Assembly (NCBI GenBank): GCA_045107045.1
Contig: JBGCFR010000045.1
Location: 1 to 64,000, forward strand
Direction of reading: 5' to 3'
Length of the DNA: 64,000 bases
From: Putridiphycobacter sp045107045
Lineage (GTDB): Bacteria; Bacteroidota; Bacteroidia; Flavobacteriales_D; Crocinitomicaceae
Position numbers and translations under genes: made by a program. The first letter of the stretch is position 1, and the number at the start of each line of letters is the position of its first letter. Shown in pieces: positions 18,306 to 27,256 of this stretch. The notes beneath the pieces were generated by a model. It worked only from the letters and a program-made list of their open reading frames with translations, ran no database searches and had not been told where the DNA came from.

Positions 18306-19100
18306 CTATTTCAAAAAACCACCATCTGTATAAGCCGTCAATCGTCCATCTCTACAAAACCCAATCAGGTTTATCCCAAACTCTTTAGCATAATCTATCG
18401 CTAAACTACTAGGCCCTGAAATAGCAATAATCGTTTTAATTTTTGCTCTAAAAGATTTGGTCACTATTTCATAAGAAATTCTCCCGCTGAAAAATAATAT
18501 ATTACCTGCTGCTAATTTTTTTTGCATCAATAAATCACCTATGGCCTTGTCAAGCGCATTATGTCGCCCAATATCCTCTTTACAGGACAATAGTTCGCCA
18601 TTAATATTAAAAATTGCAGCACCATGAATACTGCCTGTGTATGGAAAAATAGCTTGCGCTTGGTGCATCTTGTCCTGCAATTCGAATATAAAATTGGTGT
18701 TAATTTGGTCACTTGGTTTTAATGAAGTACCATTGACAGTTAAATCTGATAAACTTTGCTTGCCACAAATGCCACATGAAGATACTGATAATAAACTTCG
18801 GCTTGATAGGTAGCCTTTGCCCAATTGATCTAACTCAACTGTAAAGTTTATCTCTGCAATTAATCCTTCATCATCTTTTCGAAGTTCCGTTTTATAGGCG
18901 GTTTTTTTGGAAAGGACATCTTCAGAATAAAGCAAGCCTATAGCTAATTCTAATTCATCACCAGGTGTTTGCATAACCACTGTAAACGACTTATCGTTAA
19001 TAGAAATTTGCAAAGCTTTTTCAACCGTAATCGGATCTACAACTTTATTAAATCCTTGATGATTAAACTTTATACCTTCATAATCTAACTGCCCACTCAT
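18306..19100 (-). CDS. fdhD: formate dehydrogenase accessory sulfurtransferase FdhD
   Basis: 264 residues. FdhD passes sulfur from the cysteine desulfurase to the molybdenum/tungsten-bis-MGD cofactor, which active formate dehydrogenase needs. The Cys pair SSCGICG (C109, C112) is the catalytic loop; GDELELAIGLLYSE, SIHGAAIF, EDIGRHNALDKAIG, SGRISYE and FCRDGRLTAYT are the conserved family blocks. Length is normal. It starts 3 nt after the stop of fhs, so the two form an operon. No formate dehydrogenase gene lies in this window, so its client must be elsewhere. Confidence 0.95.
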   Translation of the reverse strand: MSGQLDYEGIKFNHQGFNKVVDPITVEKALQISINDKSFTVVMQTPGDELELAIGLLYSEDVLSKKTAYKTELRKDDEGLIAEINFTVELDQLGKGYLSSRSLLSVSSCGICGKQSLSDLTVNGTSLKPSDQINTNFIFELQDKMHQAQAIFPYTGSIHGAAIFNINGELLSCKEDIGRHNALDKAIGDLLMQKKLAAGNILFFSGRISYEIVTKSFRAKIKTIIAISGPSSLAIDYAKEFGINLIGFCRDGRLTAYTDGGFLK

Positions 19101-19103
19101 GGT

Positions 19104-20774
19104 TTAAGATAAACCTGAAATTTTCCCGTCATTATCAATAGACATGCCTTCAGAAGCAGGTGTTGCCGGTAAACCTGGCATACGCATCATGTTTCCTAAA
19201 ATTGGAATAACAAAACCAGCACCAGTAGCAAATTCAAATTCTCGTACCGTAATATTAAAGTCGGTTGGTCGACCAATAAGTGCATCATTATCTGAAAATG
19301 ATTTTTGGGTTTTAGCCATGCAGATTGGTAATTTATCCAAACCTAAGGCGTCTAATTGTTTTAGGTCTTTTAATGCTTGTTTAGAATAGTCAACGCCATC
19401 AGCGCCATAAATCTCTTTTGCAATGGTTTCAATTTTTGTTTTTATTGGCAATGTCCAGTGGTAAAGTTGCTTAAATTGATTCACACCAGATTCTATTTCT
19501 TTAACAACCGCTTCAGCCAAGTCTGTCATACCATCACCACCCTTGGCGAATCCATGGGCAAGAATGGCCTGAACACCTAATTTACCGCATTCTTCTTTTA
19601 CTAAATTTACTTCTGCATCTGAATCAGTAGGGAAGGCATTAATTGCTACTACGGGGTTTAAGCCAAATTTCTTAATGTTTTCAATGTGTTTTTTTAAGTT
19701 CTCAAAACCTGCAGATACTTTCTCAATACTTGGTGTGTTATATTCATCTTTAGTGGCACCACCATGATGACGCAATGCCCGCACTGTTGCAACTAGTACA
19801 ACTGCTTCAGGCTTTAATCCACCTGATACACATTTAATATCCAAGAACTTTTCAGCACCTAAGTCCGCACCAAAGCCAGCTTCCGTTACTACAAATTCAG
19901 ATAATGACAAGCCCATTTTAGTCGCTAATATTGTATTGGTCCCTTGTGCAATATTGGCAAAAGGCCCACCATGTATAATAGCAGGGTTTCCTTCCATAGT
20001 TTGTACTAAGTTGGGTTTTACTGCATCTTTTAACAAAATGGCCATAGCATTTTCCGCTTTTAAGTCGCGTGCATAAATAGGTTCCTTTTTAAAGGTTAAT
20101 CCAACATAAATATTACCTAAGCGAGTTTTTAAGTCTTCAAAGTTTTCGGCCATACAAAGTATTGCCATCACTTCAGATGCCGGGGTAATGTTAAATCCAT
20201 CTTGACGTGGAATACCATTTGCAGTTCCTCCAAGTCCAATGGTAATTTCTCGTAATGCACGATCATTCATATCCATGACTCTCTTCCAACCAATTGTTCT
20301 TGGATCAATATTTAAATTTTTAGTTTTTGATTGTAAATTATTATCTAGTAGGGCAGATAGTAGGTTATTTGCTTTTTCAATGGCAGCAAAATCGCCTGTA
20401 AAATGCAAATTAATATCTTCCATTGGAATGACTTGTGCGTAACCACCGCCTGCGGCACCGCCTTTAATGCCGAAGACAGGACCTAAACTAGGTTCACGGA
20501 GTACAACTGTTGTTTTTTTTCCAATTTTATTTAGCCCTTCAGTTAAACCAATTGAAGTGGTCGTTTTTCCCTCACCAGCTGGTGTGGGTGACATAGCTGT
20601 AACAAGTACCAAATGATTTTGTTTTACTTTGGCTTCGTCTATAAAACTTAAAGGCAGTTTAGCCTTGTACTTACCATACATTTCAATATCATCTTCTTGA
20701 ATGTTAAGCTTGGCAGCAATGGTTTTTATATGTCTTATTTTTGAAGCTTGTGCAATTTCTATATCTGATTTCAT
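19104..20774 (-). CDS. fhs: formate-tetrahydrofolate ligase
   Basis: 556 residues, the normal length. Catalyses formate + THF + ATP to 10-formyl-THF, feeding one-carbon units to purine synthesis or, in reverse, releasing formate. The P-loop TPAGEGKT is at 64-71; REPSLGPVFGIKGGAAGGGYAQV, NLHFTGDFAAI, EAGFGADLGAEKF and the C-terminal PGLPATPASEGM block are diagnostic of the family. First gene of an operon with fdhD. The pair suggests a pathway joining formate and folate one-carbon metabolism. The 209 bp upstream hold no other gene on this strand. Confidence 0.97.
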   Translation of the reverse strand: MKSDIEIAQASKIRHIKTIAAKLNIQEDDIEMYGKYKAKLPLSFIDEAKVKQNHLVLVTAMSPTPAGEGKTTTSIGLTEGLNKIGKKTTVVLREPSLGPVFGIKGGAAGGGYAQVIPMEDINLHFTGDFAAIEKANNLLSALLDNNLQSKTKNLNIDPRTIGWKRVMDMNDRALREITIGLGGTANGIPRQDGFNITPASEVMAILCMAENFEDLKTRLGNIYVGLTFKKEPIYARDLKAENAMAILLKDAVKPNLVQTMEGNPAIIHGGPFANIAQGTNTILATKMGLSLSEFVVTEAGFGADLGAEKFLDIKCVSGGLKPEAVVLVATVRALRHHGGATKDEYNTPSIEKVSAGFENLKKHIENIKKFGLNPVVAINAFPTDSDAEVNLVKEECGKLGVQAILAHGFAKGGDGMTDLAEAVVKEIESGVNQFKQLYHWTLPIKTKIETIAKEIYGADGVDYSKQALKDLKQLDALGLDKLPICMAKTQKSFSDNDALIGRPTDFNITVREFEFATGAGFVIPILGNMMRMPGLPATPASEGMSIDNDGKISGLS

Positions 20775-20959
20775 GCTGTATTTTTCTTAAATATTGGATT
20801 ACAATATAATGATTCTTACTGTTTTTTAATACGTAATCTTAAAAAACAAATCCAAACTACACTTACTGATTTTTACTTTGAGTTGGGAACAAAAATTTTA
20901 AGACCATAATAATTTGATTAGAAATTGAAAACTAGTTTTTTATTAAACGAATAATGTAC

Positions 20960-20967
20960 TATCTTTG
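20960..20967 (+). promoter_or_regulatory. possible -7 element TATCTTTG
   Basis: TATCTTTG matches TAnnTTTG and lies 16 nt before the ATG at 20984. The nearest upstream TTG (20925-20927) is too far away, so the -33 part is missing. Confidence 0.35.
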
Positions 20968-20983
20968 GGAGAAATTATAAACT

Positions 20984-21733
20984 ATGAAAAAAATTACATT
21001 ATTATTCCTTTTTGCATAGTTAACGGTAAGCCCGCTAGCTTTGAATGCACAAGATAAAAAAGTAGCATTGACCACTTTTTGGGTGTCAAAGCATATTGGT
21101 TTTGAAGCACTAGGTGGTTCTGCTGGCTTAATTGCGGCTGTTGGTTCACTTTCTGAAGATCCAAACTTTAATCTTCAACCAGTTTTGGATAATTTTTATA
21201 ATGTCTTTATGAATGATTATGCTAAACTATTCCCATTTAAACTGTTACCTGAGGAAGACGTATTGAATAAACCAGAATATATGGCTTTTGAAGGTCGATT
21301 TGGTGAAGAAGATGATAAAGATGCAGGTAAATGGTTCCAAAGGTTTTTATTCCCAAAAACGTATAAACCACTTCAAGAATCATTGTTTAACAACGAAAAA
21401 AGTAACCAAATGCGAATGGTTCAAATGTTTAAAGACCAGGCTGACGGTATTATGTTTGTATCAATGGGATATAACTTCATTAAGAAGCCAGTGCCATTTA
21501 CTGCAGGTATTCAAGCGTATGTTAAAATTAAAATTTGGAACAAAGAAGGTAAAAAGGTTTTGGCAATAAATGAATATGGAACGTCAAAAAAGACTGTGGC
21601 TCTTGTTGCAGGAATTCCTGTAATGAATCTGGAAGAACTATTGCCAATGTGTGAAAGTGCTTCAGAAAAATTGGTGCTTGACTTAAATAAGAAAATTAAA
21701 AAAATGGCTGCTAAATCTGCCAAAAAACTATAG
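20984..21733 (+). pseudogene. secreted protein with a TAG codon inside its signal peptide
   Basis: The natural start is ATG 20984: MKKITLLFLFA, then TAG (21017-21019), then LTVSPLALNAQ and 226 further residues in the same frame. Together these make a perfect signal peptide split by an amber codon at codon 12. The downstream open frame could start only at TTG 21041, which would remove the signal peptide. The mature part (VALTTFWVSKHIGFEALGG ... LNKKIKKMAAKSAKKL) has no recognised domain; it resembles a conserved exported Bacteroidota protein. A -7-like TATCTTTG precedes it and a strong terminator follows. The coding part is otherwise intact, so the lesion is very recent, recoded, or a sequence error. 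Confidence 0.75.
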
Positions 21734-21749
21734 AACATTTCTATTTTAG

Positions 21750-21785
21750 AAAAGGCCATCTGTTTAACACGGATGGCCTTTTTTT
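21750..21785. terminator. bidirectional intrinsic terminator
   Basis: A 14-bp stem with one G-T pair (21750-21763 with 21769-21782, core AAAGGCCATC/GATGGCCTTT), loop TTAAC, then a T-run. It separates the gene ending at 21733 from the convergent gene whose stop is at 21787. Confidence 0.9.
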
Positions 21786-21786
21786 G

Positions 21787-22140
21787 TTATTTTATTTCAA
21801 CAGGTAATTTATCATAAACAGACCACCCACCAATCTCATCAATATTTACATTCAGTTCATCTGATGTATTAATGTCTTTTAGATTTACATTAAACATGTC
21901 ACTGGTAGAAATATCAACTATATCTACCTTCAGTTCGTCATATGACGACAGTTTAACAGTAATGCTTCCATCATTATTTAAAGGCACTAAACCGTATTGG
22001 TTTTCATGAATTTCTGGATAGTCGTAATCAATTTCGTTTGCATAAGTTGCAGTACCGAATCGATTATCCTTGAATGCAATAACTGTCAAATTGATAGCAA
22101 TAATTGCCAAAAGTAATTTACTTATCTTGTCTATTTTCAT
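21787..22140 (-). CDS. small exported or membrane-anchored protein with 13-residue repeats
   Basis: 117 residues. Residues 7-22 are hydrophobic (KLLLAIIAINLTVIAF), either a signal peptide or an uncleaved anchor. Residues 68-106 are three back-to-back 13-residue units: DELKVDIVDISTS, DMFNVNLKDINTS and DELNVNIDEIGGW. Alternating hydrophobics (L-x-V-x-I) suggest one short strand per unit, as in a small beta-solenoid or sheet. No family is recognised. It ends just after the shared terminator; the gene is 68 nt downstream of the stop of the TonB-type receptor on the same strand and may be co-transcribed with it. Confidence 0.6.
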   Translation of the reverse strand: MKIDKISKLLLAIIAINLTVIAFKDNRFGTATYANEIDYDYPEIHENQYGLVPLNNDGSITVKLSSYDELKVDIVDISTSDMFNVNLKDINTSDELNVNIDEIGGWSVYDKLPVEIK

Positions 22141-22208
22141 GATATATGTTTTTAAAATTTCTATTTAAATAACATATATTGTGCCGAAGGGGGGAAAGTA
22201 ATTTGGAA

Positions 22209-24626
22209 CTAGAAATCATCCATCTGTTCACTTCTGCTATACACTTTTTGATAGTTGTTGAGTTTTAAAGAAAATGTCAAATTTACCATTGGGTAAAGAG
22301 GCTGCCAGATATCATAGATTTCAACACTACCAGTAGAAATTTCACTAATCACTTTTTGCGTGTTTAAAATATTTCTTCCTTGAAGAATAAAGCTATATTT
22401 ATTCTTTTTGAAACTCTTTTTTATAGAGGCATCTTGCGTAAAATATCCTGTAGATTTACCTTGTGTAGTGACGGTCGGGCTTTCATAACGCGACATCAAT
22501 TGGATGTCAAATCCTTTAACCGTGAATGTATTAGTAATTCTTCCATTATAGTTTAGAGATTGACGGTCGTATGAAACATCCTCAATTTCTCCTGTCAACG
22601 TAAGGTGTATTGCATTTAGAGCGGCATTAATTTTCCACCATTCAGTAATTTTATAATTTATTGATGGTTCAAAACCTAAAACTAAAGAATTACCAACATT
22701 ATATGGTTGCGAGATTAAAACTCCCGGTGTATACACTCTTGATATGCGTGTGATAATGTCACTCACTGTTCTGGCATAAACTTCAAAGCTTAAATATCCT
22801 TTCTTTTCTTTTATTGGTTTTATGAAACTAACTTCAAATGCGTTAATATATTCTGGAGTAAGGTTTGGATTACCCGACCTTACACTAAATGGACCTTCCC
22901 ATGTTACAAAAGGTTCAAAGAAATAACTCCTAGGTCGCTGAATTCGGCGAGAATAGCTGACCAATACTTGACTTTTATTTTTTAAACTATATGAGAAATG
23001 GGCTGAAGGAAACCAGTCTAACCGATTAATTGTTGCAAAACTCCCCAAATTAGTTGAGGTTATGCTTCTGTCAGTATATTCTGCTCTTAAGCCAAGTTGA
23101 TAACCAATGCCTTTTGTTTTTCCACTGAACATGGTATAAGCAGCATGTACATTTCTAGTATAAGCTACTTCTGAACTGAATAATTCATTCAGTTCATATT
23201 CCATTGTTGCTAAATTTAGATTAAAATTTTTGCCATTATCAGCACTGGTTCCAAATTGTGATTGTAGTCCAGCTTCAAATTTTCTGTCTTTTTTTAATGG
23301 CAATTTATAGTCAGCATTGAAGCGATATGAATTAGAAGGCCCTGTTTCGGTATATAAATTACCTTCAACAATATCTCCATCATTATTAAAACTTGTAGTT
23401 GAATCGTCTTGAGTAACATCTCTTAGATTGGCTATGGCTTTAAATGAGATATTGTGCGCCTTATTTCGTTTTATGTTATATTGATAATAGAGACTAGTAC
23501 TTGTGCCAAATATGTCAATATAATTGTTTTGATCAGTAGAGAATTCTGAGACGAGAACATCATTATTAAATTCTTGATAATTTCGTGCAGAATAAGGAAC
23601 CATTAAACGACCATTTACTCTAGTTCTAACAGATAAAACATGGCTATTATTTGGAGTGTACATCAATTCCGCTTTAAAACCTTTTGAACCCATTTTCCAG
23701 TCACTCACACCATCGTTTACAAGTTTATTAGTCAACGTGTCATAGATACTTTTTCTTTCATTATAGCTATCACTAGGTCTGCTTCGTTGCCTAAAATTAC
23801 CTGATAAATCGATTGTAAATTTTTCCTTTTTTAAATTGATAGCTATATCACCACTGTAATTATCAAATGTACCAGCACTGACATTTGCTAGTAAGCTAAT
23901 GCCTTCTAATTTGCTTTTTTTTGTAACAATGTTAATTACCCCACTTGTGCCTTCAGCATCAAATTTAGCAGATGGGTTAGTAATAATCTCTATGTCTTTA
24001 ATAGTACTAGCTGGTATGATTGCTAGCGCATCATTTGCATCCATTGCTGTTGGAATCCCATCAATTAATAATGTAAAACTAGCACTACCTCTTAAGCTTA
24101 CGTTTCCGTTAGCGTCTACTGTTACTGATGGGGCATTTTGCAAAACTTCTAAAGCAGTTTGACTTACATTTGTATTTTGATCTTCAACATTAATAATTTT
24201 TTTATCAATTTCATAAGTGACAAGTGGAACATCTCCAACCACTTCCACTTCTGTCAAAATGGTTGAAGTTAAACCAATATTCTTAAATTGGTATGTCGTG
24301 TTTTCAGCATTGATATTAATGTTTTTTATCTCTTTCGTCTTATACCCTACAAAAGTCATTTTTAGGGTGTATACTCCTGGTTTTAGACCAGAGATTGAGA
24401 AGTTACCATTACTTTCTGTCACCACGCCACCAACCATGGATTGGTCCGATTGTTTGAGCGCGAGCACTGTAACATATCCTATTGATTCATTTGTTGCTGA
24501 ATCAATAATACTCCCAAAAATTTCTCCCTCAATAGATGATGGTCTACCTTTTGCACCACTAGGTCTCTGTGAGAATCCCGAAAAGCAAATTAATACACTG
24601 ATGAAAAATAAGAATAGTACCTTCAT
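22209..24626 (-). CDS. TonB-dependent-receptor-like outer-membrane protein
   Basis: 805 residues, signal peptide to FSQ at about 20. Residues 35-120 are a carboxypeptidase-regulatory-like domain (GSIIDSATNESIGYVTV ... FSISGLKPGVYTLKMTFVGY). Residues 125-240 form a plug (LEVLQNAPSVTVDANGNVSLRG, LIDGIP, IKDIEIITNPSAKFDAEGTSGVINIVTK). The rest is an outer-membrane barrel of the OMP_b-brl_3 type, ending near LNNYQKVYSRSEQMDDF rather than in a terminal aromatic. No SusD partner is adjacent, so it is unlikely to be a polysaccharide-utilisation pair. The ligand is unknown. Confidence 0.9.
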   Translation of the reverse strand: MKVLFLFFISVLICFSGFSQRPSGAKGRPSSIEGEIFGSIIDSATNESIGYVTVLALKQSDQSMVGGVVTESNGNFSISGLKPGVYTLKMTFVGYKTKEIKNININAENTTYQFKNIGLTSTILTEVEVVGDVPLVTYEIDKKIINVEDQNTNVSQTALEVLQNAPSVTVDANGNVSLRGSASFTLLIDGIPTAMDANDALAIIPASTIKDIEIITNPSAKFDAEGTSGVINIVTKKSKLEGISLLANVSAGTFDNYSGDIAINLKKEKFTIDLSGNFRQRSRPSDSYNERKSIYDTLTNKLVNDGVSDWKMGSKGFKAELMYTPNNSHVLSVRTRVNGRLMVPYSARNYQEFNNDVLVSEFSTDQNNYIDIFGTSTSLYYQYNIKRNKAHNISFKAIANLRDVTQDDSTTSFNNDGDIVEGNLYTETGPSNSYRFNADYKLPLKKDRKFEAGLQSQFGTSADNGKNFNLNLATMEYELNELFSSEVAYTRNVHAAYTMFSGKTKGIGYQLGLRAEYTDRSITSTNLGSFATINRLDWFPSAHFSYSLKNKSQVLVSYSRRIQRPRSYFFEPFVTWEGPFSVRSGNPNLTPEYINAFEVSFIKPIKEKKGYLSFEVYARTVSDIITRISRVYTPGVLISQPYNVGNSLVLGFEPSINYKITEWWKINAALNAIHLTLTGEIEDVSYDRQSLNYNGRITNTFTVKGFDIQLMSRYESPTVTTQGKSTGYFTQDASIKKSFKKNKYSFILQGRNILNTQKVISEISTGSVEIYDIWQPLYPMVNLTFSLKLNNYQKVYSRSEQMDDF

Positions 24627-24694
24627 TTGATAAATTGTTACATGTAATTTGACAATTGAGAAGTATTATTCCTTCGCTGTCAATATCACGAATG

Positions 24695-24702
24695 CAAAGT
24701 TA
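24695..24702 (-). promoter_or_regulatory. possible -7 element of the receptor gene
   Basis: On the minus strand the sequence reads TAACTTTG, an exact TAnnTTTG, 68 nt before the receptor's start codon. No -33 TTG is seen at 17-23 nt, so support is partial. Confidence 0.3.
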
Positions 24703-24730
24703 AGTACATATAAATGATTTATAAAACCGC

Positions 24731-26161
24731 TCATCCTATTTTTTTGCGTGTTTTTAAATCTAGCATAACTATAAATGCAGTTAGACCCCAAACGGGTACT
24801 GTTGCTTTGTCCGTGTCTAAATAATTGTTCAGAAAACCATGCGCAAAATAGGTTATCAACCCTAAAACCGAAACCAATAGAATCGTTTTTATAGGAGAGT
24901 GGACCATCCTGATATAAACAGAAATGCCAATATAGATGATATAACCAAAAAGGGCTAAGACTAATAACATTCCAATAAAACCTTGTTCGGCTAAAGGGCC
25001 TAGGTATTCAGAGTGTGCATTGCCTCTATTACCGGAACTAGTTGAAATAATGGTTAAATTTCTTGCCAACTGAAAAGGAGCATAAACCATGGCGTAGGTG
25101 CCTGGTCCCCAGCCAAAAAATGGGCGTTCTTGCCATAGTAAAACTGCTGATGTCCAGCGATTAATACGTTCAAGATTGGAGGCGTCAGATGTAATATTGG
25201 CAACAGATTCTAATCGTTCATCTAAGTTTTCGGTAGCATGTTCCGCATTATTTCTTTCTAAAGCATGTCCAATTTCAACTGCATTAACCGCTAGGTAAAT
25301 TATACCTACTAGACCAATTACAGCCAGGTATTTAAACTTGATTTTAAATTTAATAAGTAGAAATACTACAAAAGCTCCAAAAATTGTGACCCATGCCGCT
25401 CTCGTGTAAGACATAATAATGGCTATCGTAAATAGTGGAATCAGTCCCCATAAAATTGCTTTCGTGTATATATTATTTCTATTAATAGCGTACAAACCAA
25501 ATAGTAAAGGGTAGGTGAGGGCTAAAATAGCCCCGTAGGAAGTATGATCTTTAAAGAATGGAAACATTACCCAATGCCCTGCTGGTTCAGAGAAATCATT
25601 TAAGGCATGATTGAACAGGGTGTATACTACCACAATAGTCATTGCTGACACAAATAACCATACAAAGTGAAATATGCGACGTTCGTTTTGAATAAAAAAG
25701 AGGATACCATAAAAGTAGATAGGGATGAAAAACCAAAGCTTAGTCAATAAAAACTTAAAGGATACAAGAGGAAGCTCACTATTAATTGCAGTAATTAAGA
25801 TCCATATCAGTTGCAGAATAATGAGAATGCTGATAGGGTGTTTAATAATATTAATGCTAAACTGATTTTGCCTGGTTTGGTTTAGAATAATGAGCAGCAA
25901 CATACCGAAAAGCAACGGCTCTGTAGGTAAGAATAGACCCACATTAGATGAGACAAATTCTTCAATATTGACAGATAAAGGTGTGAAAAAAACAAGAAAG
26001 TAGAATAGAGATTCAAAATGATACAAGGCCACATAAACTATGACTAAGGCAAATGGTAATATGTTAAGTAACATATTACCCCTAAACATAAGATAACCAT
26101 TGGCTATTACAAAAATAACAGCCAAAACATAGGTCCAACGATTTGCGAGTAGGGCCTTCAA
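24731..26161 (-). CDS. O-antigen ligase/polymerase family membrane protein
   Basis: 476 residues with about 11-12 hydrophobic segments. The long periplasmic loop before the last helices carries ERPFFGWGPGTYAMVY and NAHSEYLGPLAEQGFIG, the Wzy_C/WaaL pattern (G-x-G-x-F/Y ... H-N/S-x-x-L-x-x-x-x-E-x-G). Such proteins join or polymerise lipid-linked glycans on the outer face of the inner membrane. It follows wzz-type gene by 6 nt, so polymerisation with chain-length control is likely. Ligase and polymerase cannot be separated by sequence. Confidence 0.85.
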   Translation of the reverse strand: MKALLANRWTYVLAVIFVIANGYLMFRGNMLLNILPFALVIVYVALYHFESLFYFLVFFTPLSVNIEEFVSSNVGLFLPTEPLLFGMLLLIILNQTRQNQFSINIIKHPISILIILQLIWILITAINSELPLVSFKFLLTKLWFFIPIYFYGILFFIQNERRIFHFVWLFVSAMTIVVVYTLFNHALNDFSEPAGHWVMFPFFKDHTSYGAILALTYPLLFGLYAINRNNIYTKAILWGLIPLFTIAIIMSYTRAAWVTIFGAFVVFLLIKFKIKFKYLAVIGLVGIIYLAVNAVEIGHALERNNAEHATENLDERLESVANITSDASNLERINRWTSAVLLWQERPFFGWGPGTYAMVYAPFQLARNLTIISTSSGNRGNAHSEYLGPLAEQGFIGMLLVLALFGYIIYIGISVYIRMVHSPIKTILLVSVLGLITYFAHGFLNNYLDTDKATVPVWGLTAFIVMLDLKTRKKIG

Positions 26162-26167
26162 AATTGA

Positions 26168-27157
26168 TTATTTTGTGGCCTTCAATTCAGCTATTCTTTC
26201 CCTTGCCAATAGTATAAAAATAGTAAAAACAAATCCTGACAACGTTATTAATAGTGCAATAACTGCCCTTTTAGGTTTCGCTTTTTTATCTGGTAATTCC
26301 GCTGCACTATGTCTAATCGTTTGCTGAATATTAGTGGTAGCGTACTGCCTAGATTGATCATTGACATCTAAAATATTGGAATACCTTAAACTGAAAAACT
26401 CAGATAAATTGGAGTATATATCATAATCTGCCCCAAATTTTTGTGAGGCATCAATTTTGGTTTTAATCTCTTGTGAGGTGAATTTATCTCCAGACTTTTT
26501 TGCTGTTAAATAGTTGGCATATAAATCTCCTCGTTCATCTTTACTCACTACACCAGAATCAGACAGTGCTTTTAATCGATCAGAATAATCTCCCATCTCC
26601 TCTTTAATTAATGATACTTCGTGAGCAACAGCATACATGGGGCCAATAGCCCTTTGTCGTATCATTCTGTTCATTACGGTATCTACCAATCTAACAATGT
26701 CATTAGCCATGTCGGTTGCTAATTCAGGGTCTTTATCGAAAACATCAATATTGATAGAGTTATAGCGAGTTCTGCTAAAAACAACATTGTTTTCGTATAC
26801 TTTCTGGAACTCAAATTTAGGATTAGATTGATCTGGTTCTATTTCGTAATGGCTATATAGTTCATAAGCTGCTGTTAAACTATCCCTAATTTCAGGCGAG
26901 ATTAGCACTTGTAAAAGTCTTTCAGCATCTGCTTCATCACCAAATTCAACAACACTATTTCTAGAATTATTATTAAAATCTACTGAATTGGATTTAGTAG
27001 GAAATACAATCGCTCTTGCCATATAGTAATTTGGCATTAGCAAAGAGACACCAACACCTACAACAAAAGCAATTGCGGTAACAATAATTATTGTTTTACG
27101 CTTAAGCCACAATAGCTTTAATAATTCGTTTGAATTAAAGTTTGAAGATTCACTCAT
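26168..27157 (-). CDS. Wzz-type polysaccharide chain-length determinant
   Basis: 329 residues. Membrane segments at about 22-42 (TIIIVTAIAFVVGVGVSLLM) and 298-318 (AVIALLITLSGFVFTIFILL) flank a large periplasmic part with coiled-coil character near 175-235. A P-K-x-K-P-K-R stretch precedes the second membrane segment, like the Pro-rich motif of Wzz. There is no tyrosine kinase domain fused. It is first in an operon with the ligase/polymerase gene and should set glycan chain length. Confidence 0.85.
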   Translation of the reverse strand: MSESSNFNSNELLKLLWLKRKTIIIVTAIAFVVGVGVSLLMPNYYMARAIVFPTKSNSVDFNNNSRNSVVEFGDEADAERLLQVLISPEIRDSLTAAYELYSHYEIEPDQSNPKFEFQKVYENNVVFSRTRYNSINIDVFDKDPELATDMANDIVRLVDTVMNRMIRQRAIGPMYAVAHEVSLIKEEMGDYSDRLKALSDSGVVSKDERGDLYANYLTAKKSGDKFTSQEIKTKIDASQKFGADYDIYSNLSEFFSLRYSNILDVNDQSRQYATTNIQQTIRHSAAELPDKKAKPKRAVIALLITLSGFVFTIFILLARERIAELKATK

Positions 27158-27256
27158 GTTTCAAAAGTATTTGTAATGCAAAAATAAAAAACTATCCCTT
27201 AAAGCATCATTTTAAGTGATAATTCATAGTGAACGTAAAAAAAATGGTATTCGTAC

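Noticed and set aside
22209..24626. SusC member of a polysaccharide-utilisation locus
   Set aside because: No SusD-like gene or glycoside hydrolases are adjacent, and the barrel looks like the OMP_b-brl_3 type.
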